DNA of 64,000 nt from Strigops habroptila. Its lineage: Eukaryota > Chordata > Aves > Psittaciformes > Psittacidae. The notes beneath the pieces were generated by a model. It searched no databases, was not told where the DNA came from, and saw only the letters and a program-made list of their open reading frames with translations. The stretch spans positions 62,361,725 through 62,425,724 of the forward strand of contig NC_044282.2 of assembly GCF_004027225.2 (NCBI RefSeq), in the 5' to 3' direction. Position numbers and translations under genes: made by a program. Shown one piece after another: positions 25,140 through 48,915 of the stretch. Every line of letters starts with the position of its first letter. Positions within the stretch are counted from its first letter, which is position 1.

Positions 25140-25397
25140 GTTGCTGCATCATGTCACAGAAGATGCCAGGATGCTGCTCACGGAGATGCCACTGGCTACA
25201 GCAGGTTGCCTCTGCCCCTCAGGTCACCCCAGTGTCCCCAGCACCAGCTCAGGGTCCCCAGGCTGGTGCCGCTGGTGCTCCCCATCCCGTGGCTGCATCC
25301 AGCCAGACACAGCGTTCCTCCCCAGCACCTCTCCCATGTCTTCTCCCTGAATTCAGACCCAAATTTGGTCCCAAGTCCCCCAGCTGCCCCGGGATAC

Positions 25398-25991
25398 TGA
25401 GACCAAGCCATTAGGCTTTAGCTGACATAACTTTGCTATTTAGCATGAGTATGACTCAGCACTAAAAACACGACCGCACACTCTTAATAGAAACCCATCT
25501 CCAAGTAAGGACCTGCCCTCCTGGTAGATCATCAGGGCATCATATACAGCAAGTTAGAACTCAGGTATGTAGGCAGCCTTGCATCTGCTTCTGTAAGTTG
25601 CTTATAAGCAGGGACATCCCTAATGGCAAAATATGATAACAATTTGAACGAAGAACCAAGCACGTGGTTCGCAGGTATTAGCAGTTAATCAATAATACTA
25701 AGCTAAAAGGTAAACAGCTGTAAGAATCCTGATTAATACTAACCCATAGACTATCATTGTAGCCCTAACCCAAGCGCACAATAGGGTAAGAAAATCACAA
25801 GCTATGCAACTTTCCAAATTGTATGAATAGATGGAATTATCTCAAGATGAAAAGTAGGTACAAAAGAACCCCTAAGATTTACTGTTCTTTGGACACATGT
25901 ATGGAGGTTTGAACCCCCACGTGCTCCCGGCACCAGTAAAGGCTTGTGCTTTACTTTGCAGTGCATTCTGTGGAGTGATTTCTTTGAATCA
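25398..25991. mobile_element. solo LTR of an endogenous retrovirus (594 bp)
   Basis: An AT-rich block sharply different from its GC-rich flanks. It begins TGAGACC and ends GAATCA (terminal TGA/TCA inverted repeat) and is flanked on both sides by ATAC (25394-25397 and 25992-25995), a 4-bp target-site duplication. A 4-bp duplication suggests a class I (gammaretrovirus-like) integration. An AGTAAAG near 25936, followed by a GT-rich stretch, could be the polyadenylation region if it reads on the plus strand. No internal retroviral sequence adjoins it, so it is a recombined solo LTR. The clean borders suggest moderate rather than great age. Confidence 0.6.
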
Positions 25992-26159
25992 ATACCTTCA
26001 GCATCCAAAGGCCCTTGGTGCACAGCAATAGAGATGTTGAGGCCACTTGTGTGATGGGGTAGGTAGAAGCTCAGGATAGTAAAAATATGGTCTCCCCCTC
26101 CCCAGTGGTGCCTGCCAGAGCTTTTTACTGGGTTTAATGAGCTGGGAATGGAAAACAGA

Positions 26160-26560
26160 AACACTTATAAGGCTTTTTAAAAATAAATTTAAAAAGAATA
26201 CCGAAAATGGCTTTAGAAAGCAGAGCTGTGTGAGTTTTCATTTCTTTTGCTTTTCCCCCTAACCCTTCCCCGCCCCCCCCCTTATTTTCCCCATTCTCTA
26301 CCTGCTTCCCACCCCCTGCCTGGCCCCTTTTCAGCCAGGATAGAAGCCTTCAATCCCCACCCCTCCTCCTCCTCTTCCTCAAGGCTTTGAGGAGGCACAG
26401 GATGAGCCCCAACTGCCTGGGTCTGAGCTTCCCCTGCAGCTGAGAGCTGCTTAATACCGGGAGGAATTCTAAGTCCCTCCAGCGGACTGTAAATATTTGG
26501 TCTATGGCTGACAAGTAGAATTTAAACGCTTTGAGAGGGAAAAAAGATCACCCGGGATGA
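26160..26560. other. AT-rich block, possibly conserved non-coding
   Basis: Starts with TTTTTAAAAATAAATTTAAA and includes a second AT-rich stretch near 26485-26530 (CTGTAAATATTTGGTCTATG). There is no transposon signature and no coding frame. Confidence 0.3.
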
Positions 26561-26941
26561 GGCAGAGGGGCAGATGGCTCTGGTGCTCCTAAACCTCCTG
26601 GGACCTGCTAGGGGTTCCTCCAATGGGGACACATCTCGGCCCCCTGCTATGAGGTGTCCAAGCTCCCACCCCATACCCTGCACATCACAGGGACCTTCCT
26701 GTGCTGCCCTGGTCTGGCTGGAAAGGACCAGCCCCTGCAGATCCCTATGGCTCCCCTGGGGATGCTCTGTTTTCCCAAAGTGGACCTTTTGGGACGTGGC
26801 TGAGCATTTTGTCCTGTCAGTGGGCACCACTGGGAAGATCGTGGCTCCATCCTCTTCCCCATCGGGTGTTTATAGCCATGGTGAGACCCCCTGAGCTTTC
26901 TCTGCTCCCCAGCTCCTTCAGCCTTTCCTCCTAGGGGAGAT

Positions 26942-27345
26942 GCTCCAGTCTGCCATCTACACCTACCTGGTGGACCGGACTGCCCTTTGCTGGACTCTCT
27001 CCAGTATGTCCATATCTCCCATGGACAGGGGAGCCCAGAACAGGGTCCAGCACTCCTGGGGTGGCCTCTCCAGTGATGAGCAGAGGGGAAGGGTCCCCTC
27101 CCTTGACCTGTTGACAATGCTTTGGCTAATGAAGCCTGTATTACCCTCAGCCTTCCTTGCAGCAAGAGCATGTTGTTGGCTCATGGTCAGCCTGGTGTCC
27201 ACCAGCAGCCCTAGGTCCTCTTCTGCTGAGGTGGGTGGACATTGCTATGTGGGGTTGTTCTTCCCTGGGGCAAGACTTTGCACTTCTCCTCACTGAGCTG
27301 CATGAGGTTCCTCTCTCTGGCTGTTTCTCCATCCTCTCTTAGTCC
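26942..27345 (-). mobile_element. diverged CR1 LINE body fragment
   Basis: Reversed CR1 inner region, diverged: GCCCAGAACAGGGTCCAGCA, CAGAGGGGAAGGGTCCCCTC, GCCTGGTGTCCACCAGCAGC, CTGAGCTGCATGAGGTTCCT. It has no 3' tail. Confidence 0.8.
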
Positions 27346-28560
27346 CTGTGCATCTCCATGACTCCCAGCCCTGTGCCACCAGCAGCCTCCCAGCAGGTCC
27401 ATGACCACCCATGGGTGACTTTGTCCCCTGCTGCCCTGGTTGTGCCATGCTGGGAAGGCTGGTGGCTGCATGAAGTGGGATGGGAGCCTGGGGGACCAGT
27501 TACACCCTGGGAATTGTTGAACTGGACCAGGCCATAGTTCTGGCTGGCTTAGCATCCTGACTTCCTGATGGGAAGCATTGGAGGCAGAGGAGGATGGAGG
27601 GATGCCTCTGCCCCCTCCAGCTGCACCCCAGAGGCAGGAGGGAGGGATAACAGAGGGACTGGACACCAGGGAAGCCCCCAGTCCCCGATGGTCCCACAGC
27701 CCCATGTATGCACCCTTGTGCAGGGTGAAAGCTGCCGCTCTCATGATCCGCTCTCTCCATCAGCTGCCAAGGCAGATCTGCTCTTTGCAGGCTTAGTGTT
27801 ATTAGATTAGCCAGTGGCTCACGCCTGGCTTTGGAGAGAGCCGTTTTATCCACTTAAAGGCAGGAGAGCAGCCTAAAGCTCTGCTGACAGCCCCAGCCAT
27901 GAGATGGCCCCATCCACCCTGGTGCGTCCTGGCCCTCACCACTGCCCAAACCCCCTTGGAGGTTTGGAGCCAGATGCCCAATATCATTCAAGGTGCCCCC
28001 AGCTCTCCTCTTTATGTGCCTCCTCTCTGTGCCTCAGTTTCCCTATGCAGCCCAAGGCAGGGGGCTCACCCCTGTCCCTCCTGGCTCACACAGAAGGTCT
28101 TGGATGCTTCTTGGCTGTTGCACGGAGCAGAGGGAGTTCTCCAACCTGAGCCGCAGCTGCAGAGATGCTGCTGTGGGTAACAGCAAGAGGTTTATAGCTC
28201 TGGGGATTTGGAGGGGCTCCCATGGGAAAAGCTGCAGCAGGGTCCCCTCCAGCCTTACATCCATGGGTGATGGTGGGATAGAAGAGGTCAGGAAGCCCTG
28301 AGCTCAGCCTGTGCAGAAGGGAGACCCTTCTCCCACTGAACTCACCAAAGGATGCTGCAGAGCTCAGAGCTGAGCCTCTCCTTTCCTTCTCTCCCTCATC
28401 CACGGGAAAAGCCAGGAGAGGGGCAGAAGCTTATTCCAAGGAAATGCTCATATTTCCAGGTCCCTGCAGAGCAAAGGCAATGGGGCACAGAGCTACGATA
28501 GGGAGGTCCCAGAGGACTGGGACCCCCATCCCACAAAGGGAAGAAGCCGAGGCAATGCTG
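27346..28560. other. intergenic sequence upstream of the KCNK3 3' end
   Basis: No gene recognised. CCTCAGTTTCCCTATGCAG at about 28031 resembles the core of ancient SINEs, but too little is left to classify. Confidence 0.4.
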
Positions 28561-28575
28561 AGGTTTGAACCAGCC

Positions 28576-30232
28576 TTTATTTCTCTCTCTATGGAAAGTA
28601 ACTCAGTGGTACAAATATACTTTGGCATGAGAACCAGAGAAACCTTGCCAGGGGGAGTGTTGTTCCCCATGGGTGCCCTAGGATGAGAAGGATGCAGAGA
28701 GCGAAAAGAAATTCCCCGGAGTCATCAACAAGTTTTCCCCAAGACCCTCCTTCTGATAGATACTTTATAGACTTCTATAGATATGATGATAGCATCATTT
28801 ATAATAAATATCCTCTCTGGTATCTAACAGTATGTACAGGTCGTCAAGTAATAGAAATACATTGGTTTTCTTCTGTTAAAAGGTGAGAAAAGAAATAGGT
28901 GGGCTGGGTGCGTCGGCTGTCCCCAAAGTCCCCCTGGCACCCACTGGGCTCAAAGGGGCCGGTACATGTCAGGGTGTCCCCACTGGTGGGGGGATGGCCT
29001 GTGCTTTGGGTGCTGGCAGGGGGGTGGGCACAGTCCTAGGGGTGATGGGGATGCTCCCCATGGGGCTGGAGGCTGCCCCATGCATGGAGGGGGACAAGGA
29101 AAGAGGTTTTTGATCCCCTCTTGCTGTGCTGGGGTGACCCCAGGATGTCTCTGCTGGGGGAACCATCGGGAGCATCCCCTGCTCTGGGCTCAAGGTGTTG
29201 GGGTGCGATGGGGGAAAGGTTGAAAGGGGATTGGTGCAACCCAGGGGTGTGAAGGGGAAGAAGGGTGAAAACCTCTTATAATGCCTCAGGTTGTCCCCCA
29301 GAAAATCTCTCCAAGGGTAACAGCTCCGGCCCCAGAGCTGCCACAGAGGAGGATGGAGATGGGGGTCCCAGGGACCACACTGCCACTGCCTTCCTGCCTC
29401 CTTGGTGATGGATCTGTGCTTCCTGCTTCCTTTCCACCTGGAAAATCCTGGGTTTGCCAATCTGAAAAGGGTTGAAATAGCCCACAGAGCTCTCGGGGGG
29501 CTGCCCACCGAGTGGAGGCAGGCGTTTTCTGCAGCCTACGTGACTCACGGCTTGTTTTCTTGGCCGCAGGGGCAGTCTGATGTGTGCAGGGATCGAAAAA
29601 GCTCCATCTAAGCCCCTCTTAGCCTGATTTGCCCGCTGATGCGTGCTCGCCTTCGCCGCGGCGTCCCCTCGCGGCCCGTGGCTGGAGGAGGCAGAGGATG
29701 GATGGGACAGGACCCCGCTGCTGCCCGCGGTCGGTGCCGGGAGCCCCATGTCCTCCTCAGTGTATGTCTCACGAGGCCTCTGGTGCACACAGGACCATGT
29801 GTCTGGCTCACGGCCGTGCTTTTGCACCCTTGGGCTGCCCCGGGGCTGTCCTGGGGCTATGGGGGTCCCCCATAGTTTATCAGGGAGGGAGGTGCAGGCA
29901 TACCCCCCACCCCATCAAGTTAAAACACTCTCCAGCTCTTCAAGTTTCACATTTTTGAGGAGTGGTTTTGCAAAATAAAATAATAAAATTAATTTAAATT
30001 AAAATAAAATAAAACCAGCAGCTCCCTTCTTCCCACTTCCCAGAGGACTGGGGCAGCCTTCCCGCTGTTCCTGCATCCCTCCCAAGCCAGAGGACCATGA
30101 CCCACAGCTCCCCGGGGGTCCCAGCCCGCTGCCAGACCCAGGGGTGGTTTCCTCCTGCCATGACCAAGAAAGGTCTTTGGCCACAGAGGCAAGGGGAGAG
30201 GTCTGGGGGACACGGGTGGGGATGGAGAGGGG
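28576..30232 (-). other. KCNK3: KCNK3 3' untranslated region (likely extent)
   Basis: From the KCNK3 stop the minus strand runs to an AATAAA at 28581-28576. Near that end, 28740-28890, an AT-rich segment with CTATAGAAGTCTATAAAGTA and TATTTATTATAAATGATG stands out from GC-rich surroundings, as conserved 3' UTR ends often do. An A/T-only simple repeat lies at 29965-30014. The extent is inferred from the signal alone. Confidence 0.45.
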
Positions 30233-43425
<13,193 letters not shown>

Positions 43426-43449
43426 TCAGGCACCCCCGTACACCCATGT

Positions 43450-44190
43450 GTATGCATGGAGAGACACACACATGTGCATGGCTGCATGAACACAGACACT
43501 CCTGTGTATATTCACTCACACATACACACACACATACACACAATACACACACATACGTATGCACACAGACATACTCATGCACACACAGGCACACTCATGT
43601 GCACCCCCTCAGCCACACTTGCACATACATGCATGCACATGTACTCTTATGCATATACACACAGAGGTGCACACATACACGTGTTCATATTCATGCACAC
43701 TCATACACCCCCAAGCATATGCACACACACACATTCACGCACACAGACATATCTATGTGCACCCCTTCACTCATACTTGCACACACATACATGCACACAT
43801 ACACAGATGCATATGCACATGGAGATGCACACGTACGCATGTTCACACTCATGCACACACCCATGCGAAACCCCTCAGCCACACTTGCACGCACACTCAT
43901 ACGCATATGCACACATACACACGCTCCCATGTGCATACGCACTCCCTTGCCTGCGCTTGTACACTCACACACATCTAGGTGCACATAGACACACATACAG
44001 TCACATGTACAAACACACATGTGACGCACATGCACATGACCCTCCATACATGCACCCACATTCCCATGTTGCACAGCAGCCCCGCAGCCTCTCCATCTGC
44101 ACAGATGCTCGTGTGTGCACACGCACCCCACGTCTGCCATGCACCACATGCACACGCACAGGGCTGCACACCTCAGCCCATGCAGAACAC
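43450..44190. repeat. CA/TG-rich alternating purine-pyrimidine block
   Basis: About 740 bp dominated by CACACATACACACAC, ATGCACACA and ACACATGCA text with few departures. It is not a pure (CA)n but a degenerate mixture with recurring 100-150 bp segments (for example the CCCCTTCACTCATACTTGCA-like lines). Confidence 0.9.
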
Positions 44191-45665
44191 ATGCAGGGTG
44201 GTCAAGAGGGTGAGCAGGGAGGAGGAGCTCAAGGGATACAACACCCGTTGGCATCAGTGTGGTGGCCTCTCCTCTCACTGAGGGACATGGAGGGGCACCC
44301 CACACCCAGGTTGCTCCCACCTTGTCCCCAGTGAAAGGGCCAGCCAGCAGCAGTGTGGAGAAAGGCTGGATCCTTACATGCTTTGTGCAGGGGATGGAGG
44401 TTGAACTACACGACCCAGTAGCATTGGGGCTGCCTCTGTGGCCAGGGGTGTTCCCGGCACCCTGGGGTCTCCCAGCACTGGTGTCAGCTTGTGTGTCGTC
44501 ATCCCTTGCTCCATCCCTCACACCCACTGTGCAAAGCACAGGAAATGTCCAGGAGAAAGGCCCTAAACATGACAGTCCTGGGTAGAAGCAGGATCAGATC
44601 CTGGAAAAGGGAATGATCCCAGCCTGCTCGTGTGGCCCCAGCACATTTTGCCAGCTGCTGACACCTGAAACGAGGAACAATTGTTCTTTGCACATGTGCT
44701 GGCACCTCAAGTGAGCTGCCAGCATGCTGGGACATGTGTCACTGCAACAGGATGCCCGGGTCCCTTCAGTCCCCCACACTGCTGCAGGGACCCCAATGTC
44801 CTGCCCCCCGGCTCTGCCCACATGCAGGAGGTTGGGACACAAATCCTGCCCCAATGGTGACAGTGCTGCAGGGGCTGGTGGGGATGGGAATTATTGCGTG
44901 GCACAGCTCTGACGCAGGGCGCAGGGAGGGAGGACACTCCATGGTCACACTAACTCAGTGGCAGCTTCCCAGGGGACCTTCTCCCATGCCAGGAGGTGAC
45001 AGTTGCCCTCCTGGGCTCCCAGCCCTGTTTTTCTCCCCCTTGGGGAACATTTCTGTTTGGTTTCCAAGTTGTGGAAGTGAGAAAGGGCAGAGGTGCAGGA
45101 GAGGAGGGAGGGAAGCCAGCCTGGCCAGGGCATGCTTGTCCACAGGGCAGAAGCGCGCTGAGCTCAGCCAGAAGATGACTTGCATCTGTTTTGTACCCAG
45201 TGAAAGCAAAAAGAGGGAAAACCATCTATTTCCCAGGAGGTGAAGTGTGAAAAGAGCTGAAATCCTGATCACACAGGAGGCAAGGCTGTGATTTCTTTGC
45301 CCCAACAGCATGCTCCCCAGATCTGTGGTTCCTCCATGCATACACGCGCTTACACAACAGGTTGTGCCAAAGGCAGGGTGGTTCCTCATCCAGAAAAACA
45401 GCAAAATTACTTTGGGGAAAGTTGGTTTGCAGGTTGGGGAGGATTTCTGCAGTGTGGTGAGGGCTGGTGGTGGGGATGTGCTGGTGTCACTGTCACCCTG
45501 GGCATGGGGAAAGCCTCTCCCAGTCTCTGGGTGTCTGCTGCACCCCACTGCTGGCCTCTGGGAGGGTGAAGGTGGTACCTGGTGTCCAAGACGACAACAT
45601 CACCCTCTGATTGATCTTTACATCCAGAAATCGGAGCTGGAGTGATAATTTACAGGGGCTTTGTG
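44191..45665. other. gene-free intergenic sequence
   Basis: No transposon, RNA gene or recognisable coding exon on either strand. Confidence 0.4.
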
Positions 45666-45669
45666 AGTG

Positions 45670-45835
45670 TCTGCTCACCAGTGCTGTGGCTCAGAGGTGC
45701 TGCAGCTTCTGGGGTGCTGCAGCTCACAGGGTGCTGTGGCTGGTGGGATGCTGTGGCTCTCAGGGTGCTGTGCCTCGCAGGGTGCTGTTGTCGGTGGGGT
45801 GCTGTGGCTGGCAGGTGCTGCTGCTTCCCCACACA
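45670..45835. repeat. minisatellite, unit about 19-20 bp (GGGTGCTGTGGCTCGCA)
   Basis: About eight copies of a GGGTGCTGTGGCTggca unit, with GCTGCAGCT and GCTGTTGTC variants. Confidence 0.85.
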
Positions 45836-46667
45836 AGCTGTGCTCTTCGCCAGCTGGAGCTGCAAGGCGTGAGCAAACAGAATGCAACACAAGCTGTCGG
45901 TGGCAGCTGCCTCATCGCCCACCGCTGCAGCCCCTGGTGAGCCAGGAAAAAGGCAGAGGAGATCTTTCCTTCTGGGGAGCACCCAGCTCTTTATTCCCTA
46001 AAACACTCCCTGCTCCCTGCGAGCCCCAGGAGCGTCCCTGGTCATGGCTCTGAGCTGCTGGCAGCTTCTCTCCTGCTCTGGGACCTCTTTATAGGTGGGA
46101 AAGCAGCAGCGCTGAGCTCAGGGGCCTTATTCAGTCCCAGACTGTGGACCTCAGCTTGCTGGCCTCTTTCAAAAGATACACAGAGCTGTGCCTCCCTGTC
46201 GCCCAGGGCTCACCCAGGAGGCACAGGCAGGACAGACTGCATCCCACCCCAGCATCCTGCCGGTGGGCAGAGGGGTTCAAGCCTGCTGCCAAGTGCAGGC
46301 AGGGAGTTGAAGCACCTTCCTGCTGCCAGACCTGGGATGGGAGGTCGTGGATGGGTGAGGTCTGGCTCTGGAAAGGGGATGAGCTCTCTGCTTCCAAAGA
46401 AAATGGAAAAGGAGAGCAACCCGTGAGAGGGGAGAGGTGCTGTATCCTTTCCCAGGTCACTGGAGCCCCCCCCCCCCGCCACAACCACTCCAGATACCAC
46501 TGAGAGGAAGAAGATGGTGTTAAAAGGGGCATGAGGAAGGGAAGCAGAGACGAGCTCTGCCTCACTTTGCCTGGAGAGAGGACAAGCAGGGCATGAGCAG
46601 GTATCTTCATTTCTGGCATCAGAAGATGCGGGTTAATGCGGTGGGTCTTTGGATTATCCTGGCAGAC

Positions 46668-46885
46668 GCTCCTCCATCCGAGCTCCCTGCTCCTCCACCC
46701 CAGCACCCTGCTCCTCCAACCTTGCTACTCCATCTCAGTGTCCTGCCTTTCCAACTCTGCATTCATGCTGATCCAACCTTGCATCTTGTTTCTCCGTCCC
46801 AGCTCCCTGCACCTCCATCCCAGCATGTCTGCTACTCCACCGCTGTTCTTCCATGCCTGCACCCTGCTCCTCCATCCCTGCCTCT
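46668..46885. repeat. degenerate minisatellite of CTGCTCCTCCATCCCAGCAC type
   Basis: About nine loose units of 20-27 bp containing CCTGCTCCTCCATCC and its variants. It gives long but meaningless open frames. Confidence 0.7.
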
Positions 46886-47696
46886 CCCTCTCCTCCCCGG
46901 CCCCGCTGCCTGGCTGTGACTCATGCCCTTTGCAGCGCAGAGACTCTCAAGCTCCGGCCACTGCTGCCTCTTGAAAGCCACAAATGCATCCGGGCTCGAG
47001 CAAGGCCATTACTCCCTCTCTGCTGCCATTGCAGCTGCCAAAATAAAATAAAAGAGAAAAAAAAAAGAAACTAAAAAGACCTCCTAAAAAGCAAACTGCG
47101 CTGTGTCTCTTCTGGCTGCGCTGCCGAGTCACTCCCAAAGGACTTTTTATTTTGTCTTCGCAGGATCCTAATGCATTTCTGCCCCGACAGCCAGACACTG
47201 AGTCCTGCGGGAAGGGGTGGGCTGCCAAGACTCCTGCAGGCTGCACTGTCCTTGTCTGTGGCCGGGGTCTGTGCCCTGGTCCAGCCATCCCTGCCACCAC
47301 CTTTGGGCAGGAAATTTGCTTTACACCACTGATCTGAGTGATGGTTTTGGGAGCTGGGAGGGGAAAGTGCTCAGGTTCCCTGATCTCATGTCTCAGGAGG
47401 AAAGCAGAGCATACCTCTGGACCACCTCCCACCCCATCTCAGGAGATGGGCTACAGGGTCGGGACAGGAGCTCGGCAAGGGAGACTCAGGAAAGGAGGTT
47501 TTTTTTGAGGACTGACCAATGTAAAGGCCATCAGGGTGGTGGCTGCTTGGTCTGGGTCTCCCAGGGCACCCCATTCCTGCAGTCCCCCTTCTTGTTCCCC
47601 CACAGCAGCCTCTCCTTCAGCTGGAGGTCCAGAGAACCTTCCGTAAGACACCTTCCTCTGTGAACCAGAGGCTGGGAGGCTGAGAGAGCAATGGCC

Positions 47697-47752
47697 TTTG
47701 GGATGGGATAGGATGGGGTGGGATGCATTGGGATGAGATGAGATGGAATGGG
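47697..47752. repeat. (GGGAT)n-like degenerate pentanucleotide
   Basis: GGGATGGGATAGGATGGGGT followed by GGGATGCATTGGGATGAGAT: short and interrupted. Confidence 0.7.
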
Positions 47753-48814
47753 AGGGTTTTTCCAGGCAGAGCAATAACCAGAGGTCTTCTGAGACCCCAG
47801 GACAGAGGGATGGTCCTTTGTACATGTCCCATTGGCAGCACTGAAATGAACTCGTGAAATGATGGCATAACCGGATCCAGGCCCTTGTGACAGGCTGGTC
47901 CTGCTCTCTGAGTGCCAAGACTGATGGATCCTGCAGTCTGCCCTGGTCCGCCCCTCCTGCACAGCCCAAGCCTAACACTGACCTTGGGTCTGGCTTTCTT
48001 GGGCTTCCTTTGCTTTCTTTCTTGAGTGCTGTGACCACTGACATAACCATGGAATTTCCTGCAGAGGACATTGGATTCAGACTCCTACACGTCACCCAGT
48101 GCATGCTTCTTTTTTCCCAAAGAGATGTACAGGCTGTACAGCCTCACTCCATCATCTGCAGAGCTTCTGCTGGATTTTTGCCCATTCCTGCTGCTGGGCT
48201 TCACATGGAGGTCCTAGGAGCTGTGGCAGCACCATACTCCACGTTGCATGGCCATGTGTGTTTGCTAAATAAGAATACACAGAGCTTGGATATCTTTACA
48301 GGGCCACTGAGCTGGAAGGTTTCCGTGATACATCTCTTTTCATGCAGAAAGGAGTAGCATAGCAGAAACCAGATGCAAAGTCCTCTTGGTACTTCCTAAC
48401 CTGGTTTGGGCTGGGGCTTCTCCCATATGGATGATGCTGAGCTCTCTGCTTGCATCTGGCAGGGGCTCAGAGAGCAGAAACGAAGCCAGGGCTTGACTCT
48501 GGGGTTCACAGCTCTGGGGTATTGCCCAGCTGCATGCTCAGCATGACCTGCTTTGTCACGGTCAACCCAAACGAGCCCAGGTCTCGTGGGTGCTACAGGA
48601 AGGCGGACACCCAAAGCAAGGACCTGAACTAGGTCTTCTCCTCTCACCACATCCCTGCGCTGCTGGGTTTGGGTTTCCTCCAGCCAGGCAGCACCAGCTC
48701 GATGAAGTGGGAACTTTTCCTCCACCAGCTCATTACTTTGGCAGGTGTTTCCCAGAGAAAGTCCCTCTGAGACATCCCCACGTGTTGGAGAGGGGCTTGA
48801 TAGACCCTAGGAGG
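47753..48814. other. gene-free intergenic sequence
   Basis: No feature recognised. Confidence 0.4.
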
Positions 48815-48915
48815 CTGCTCCAGGGATCATTGTGTCCCTGCCTGTGGCAGGGGGGTTGGAACTGCATGATCTTTAAGGTTCCCTCCAAACCAGACCATTC
48901 TATGATTCTACGATT
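48815..48915 (+). mobile_element. CR1 LINE 3' fragment
   Basis: Sense CR1 tail: TGGCAGGGGGGTTGGAACTG, ATGATCTTTAAGGTTCCCTC, ending CCATTCTATGATTCTACGAT. Confidence 0.9.
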
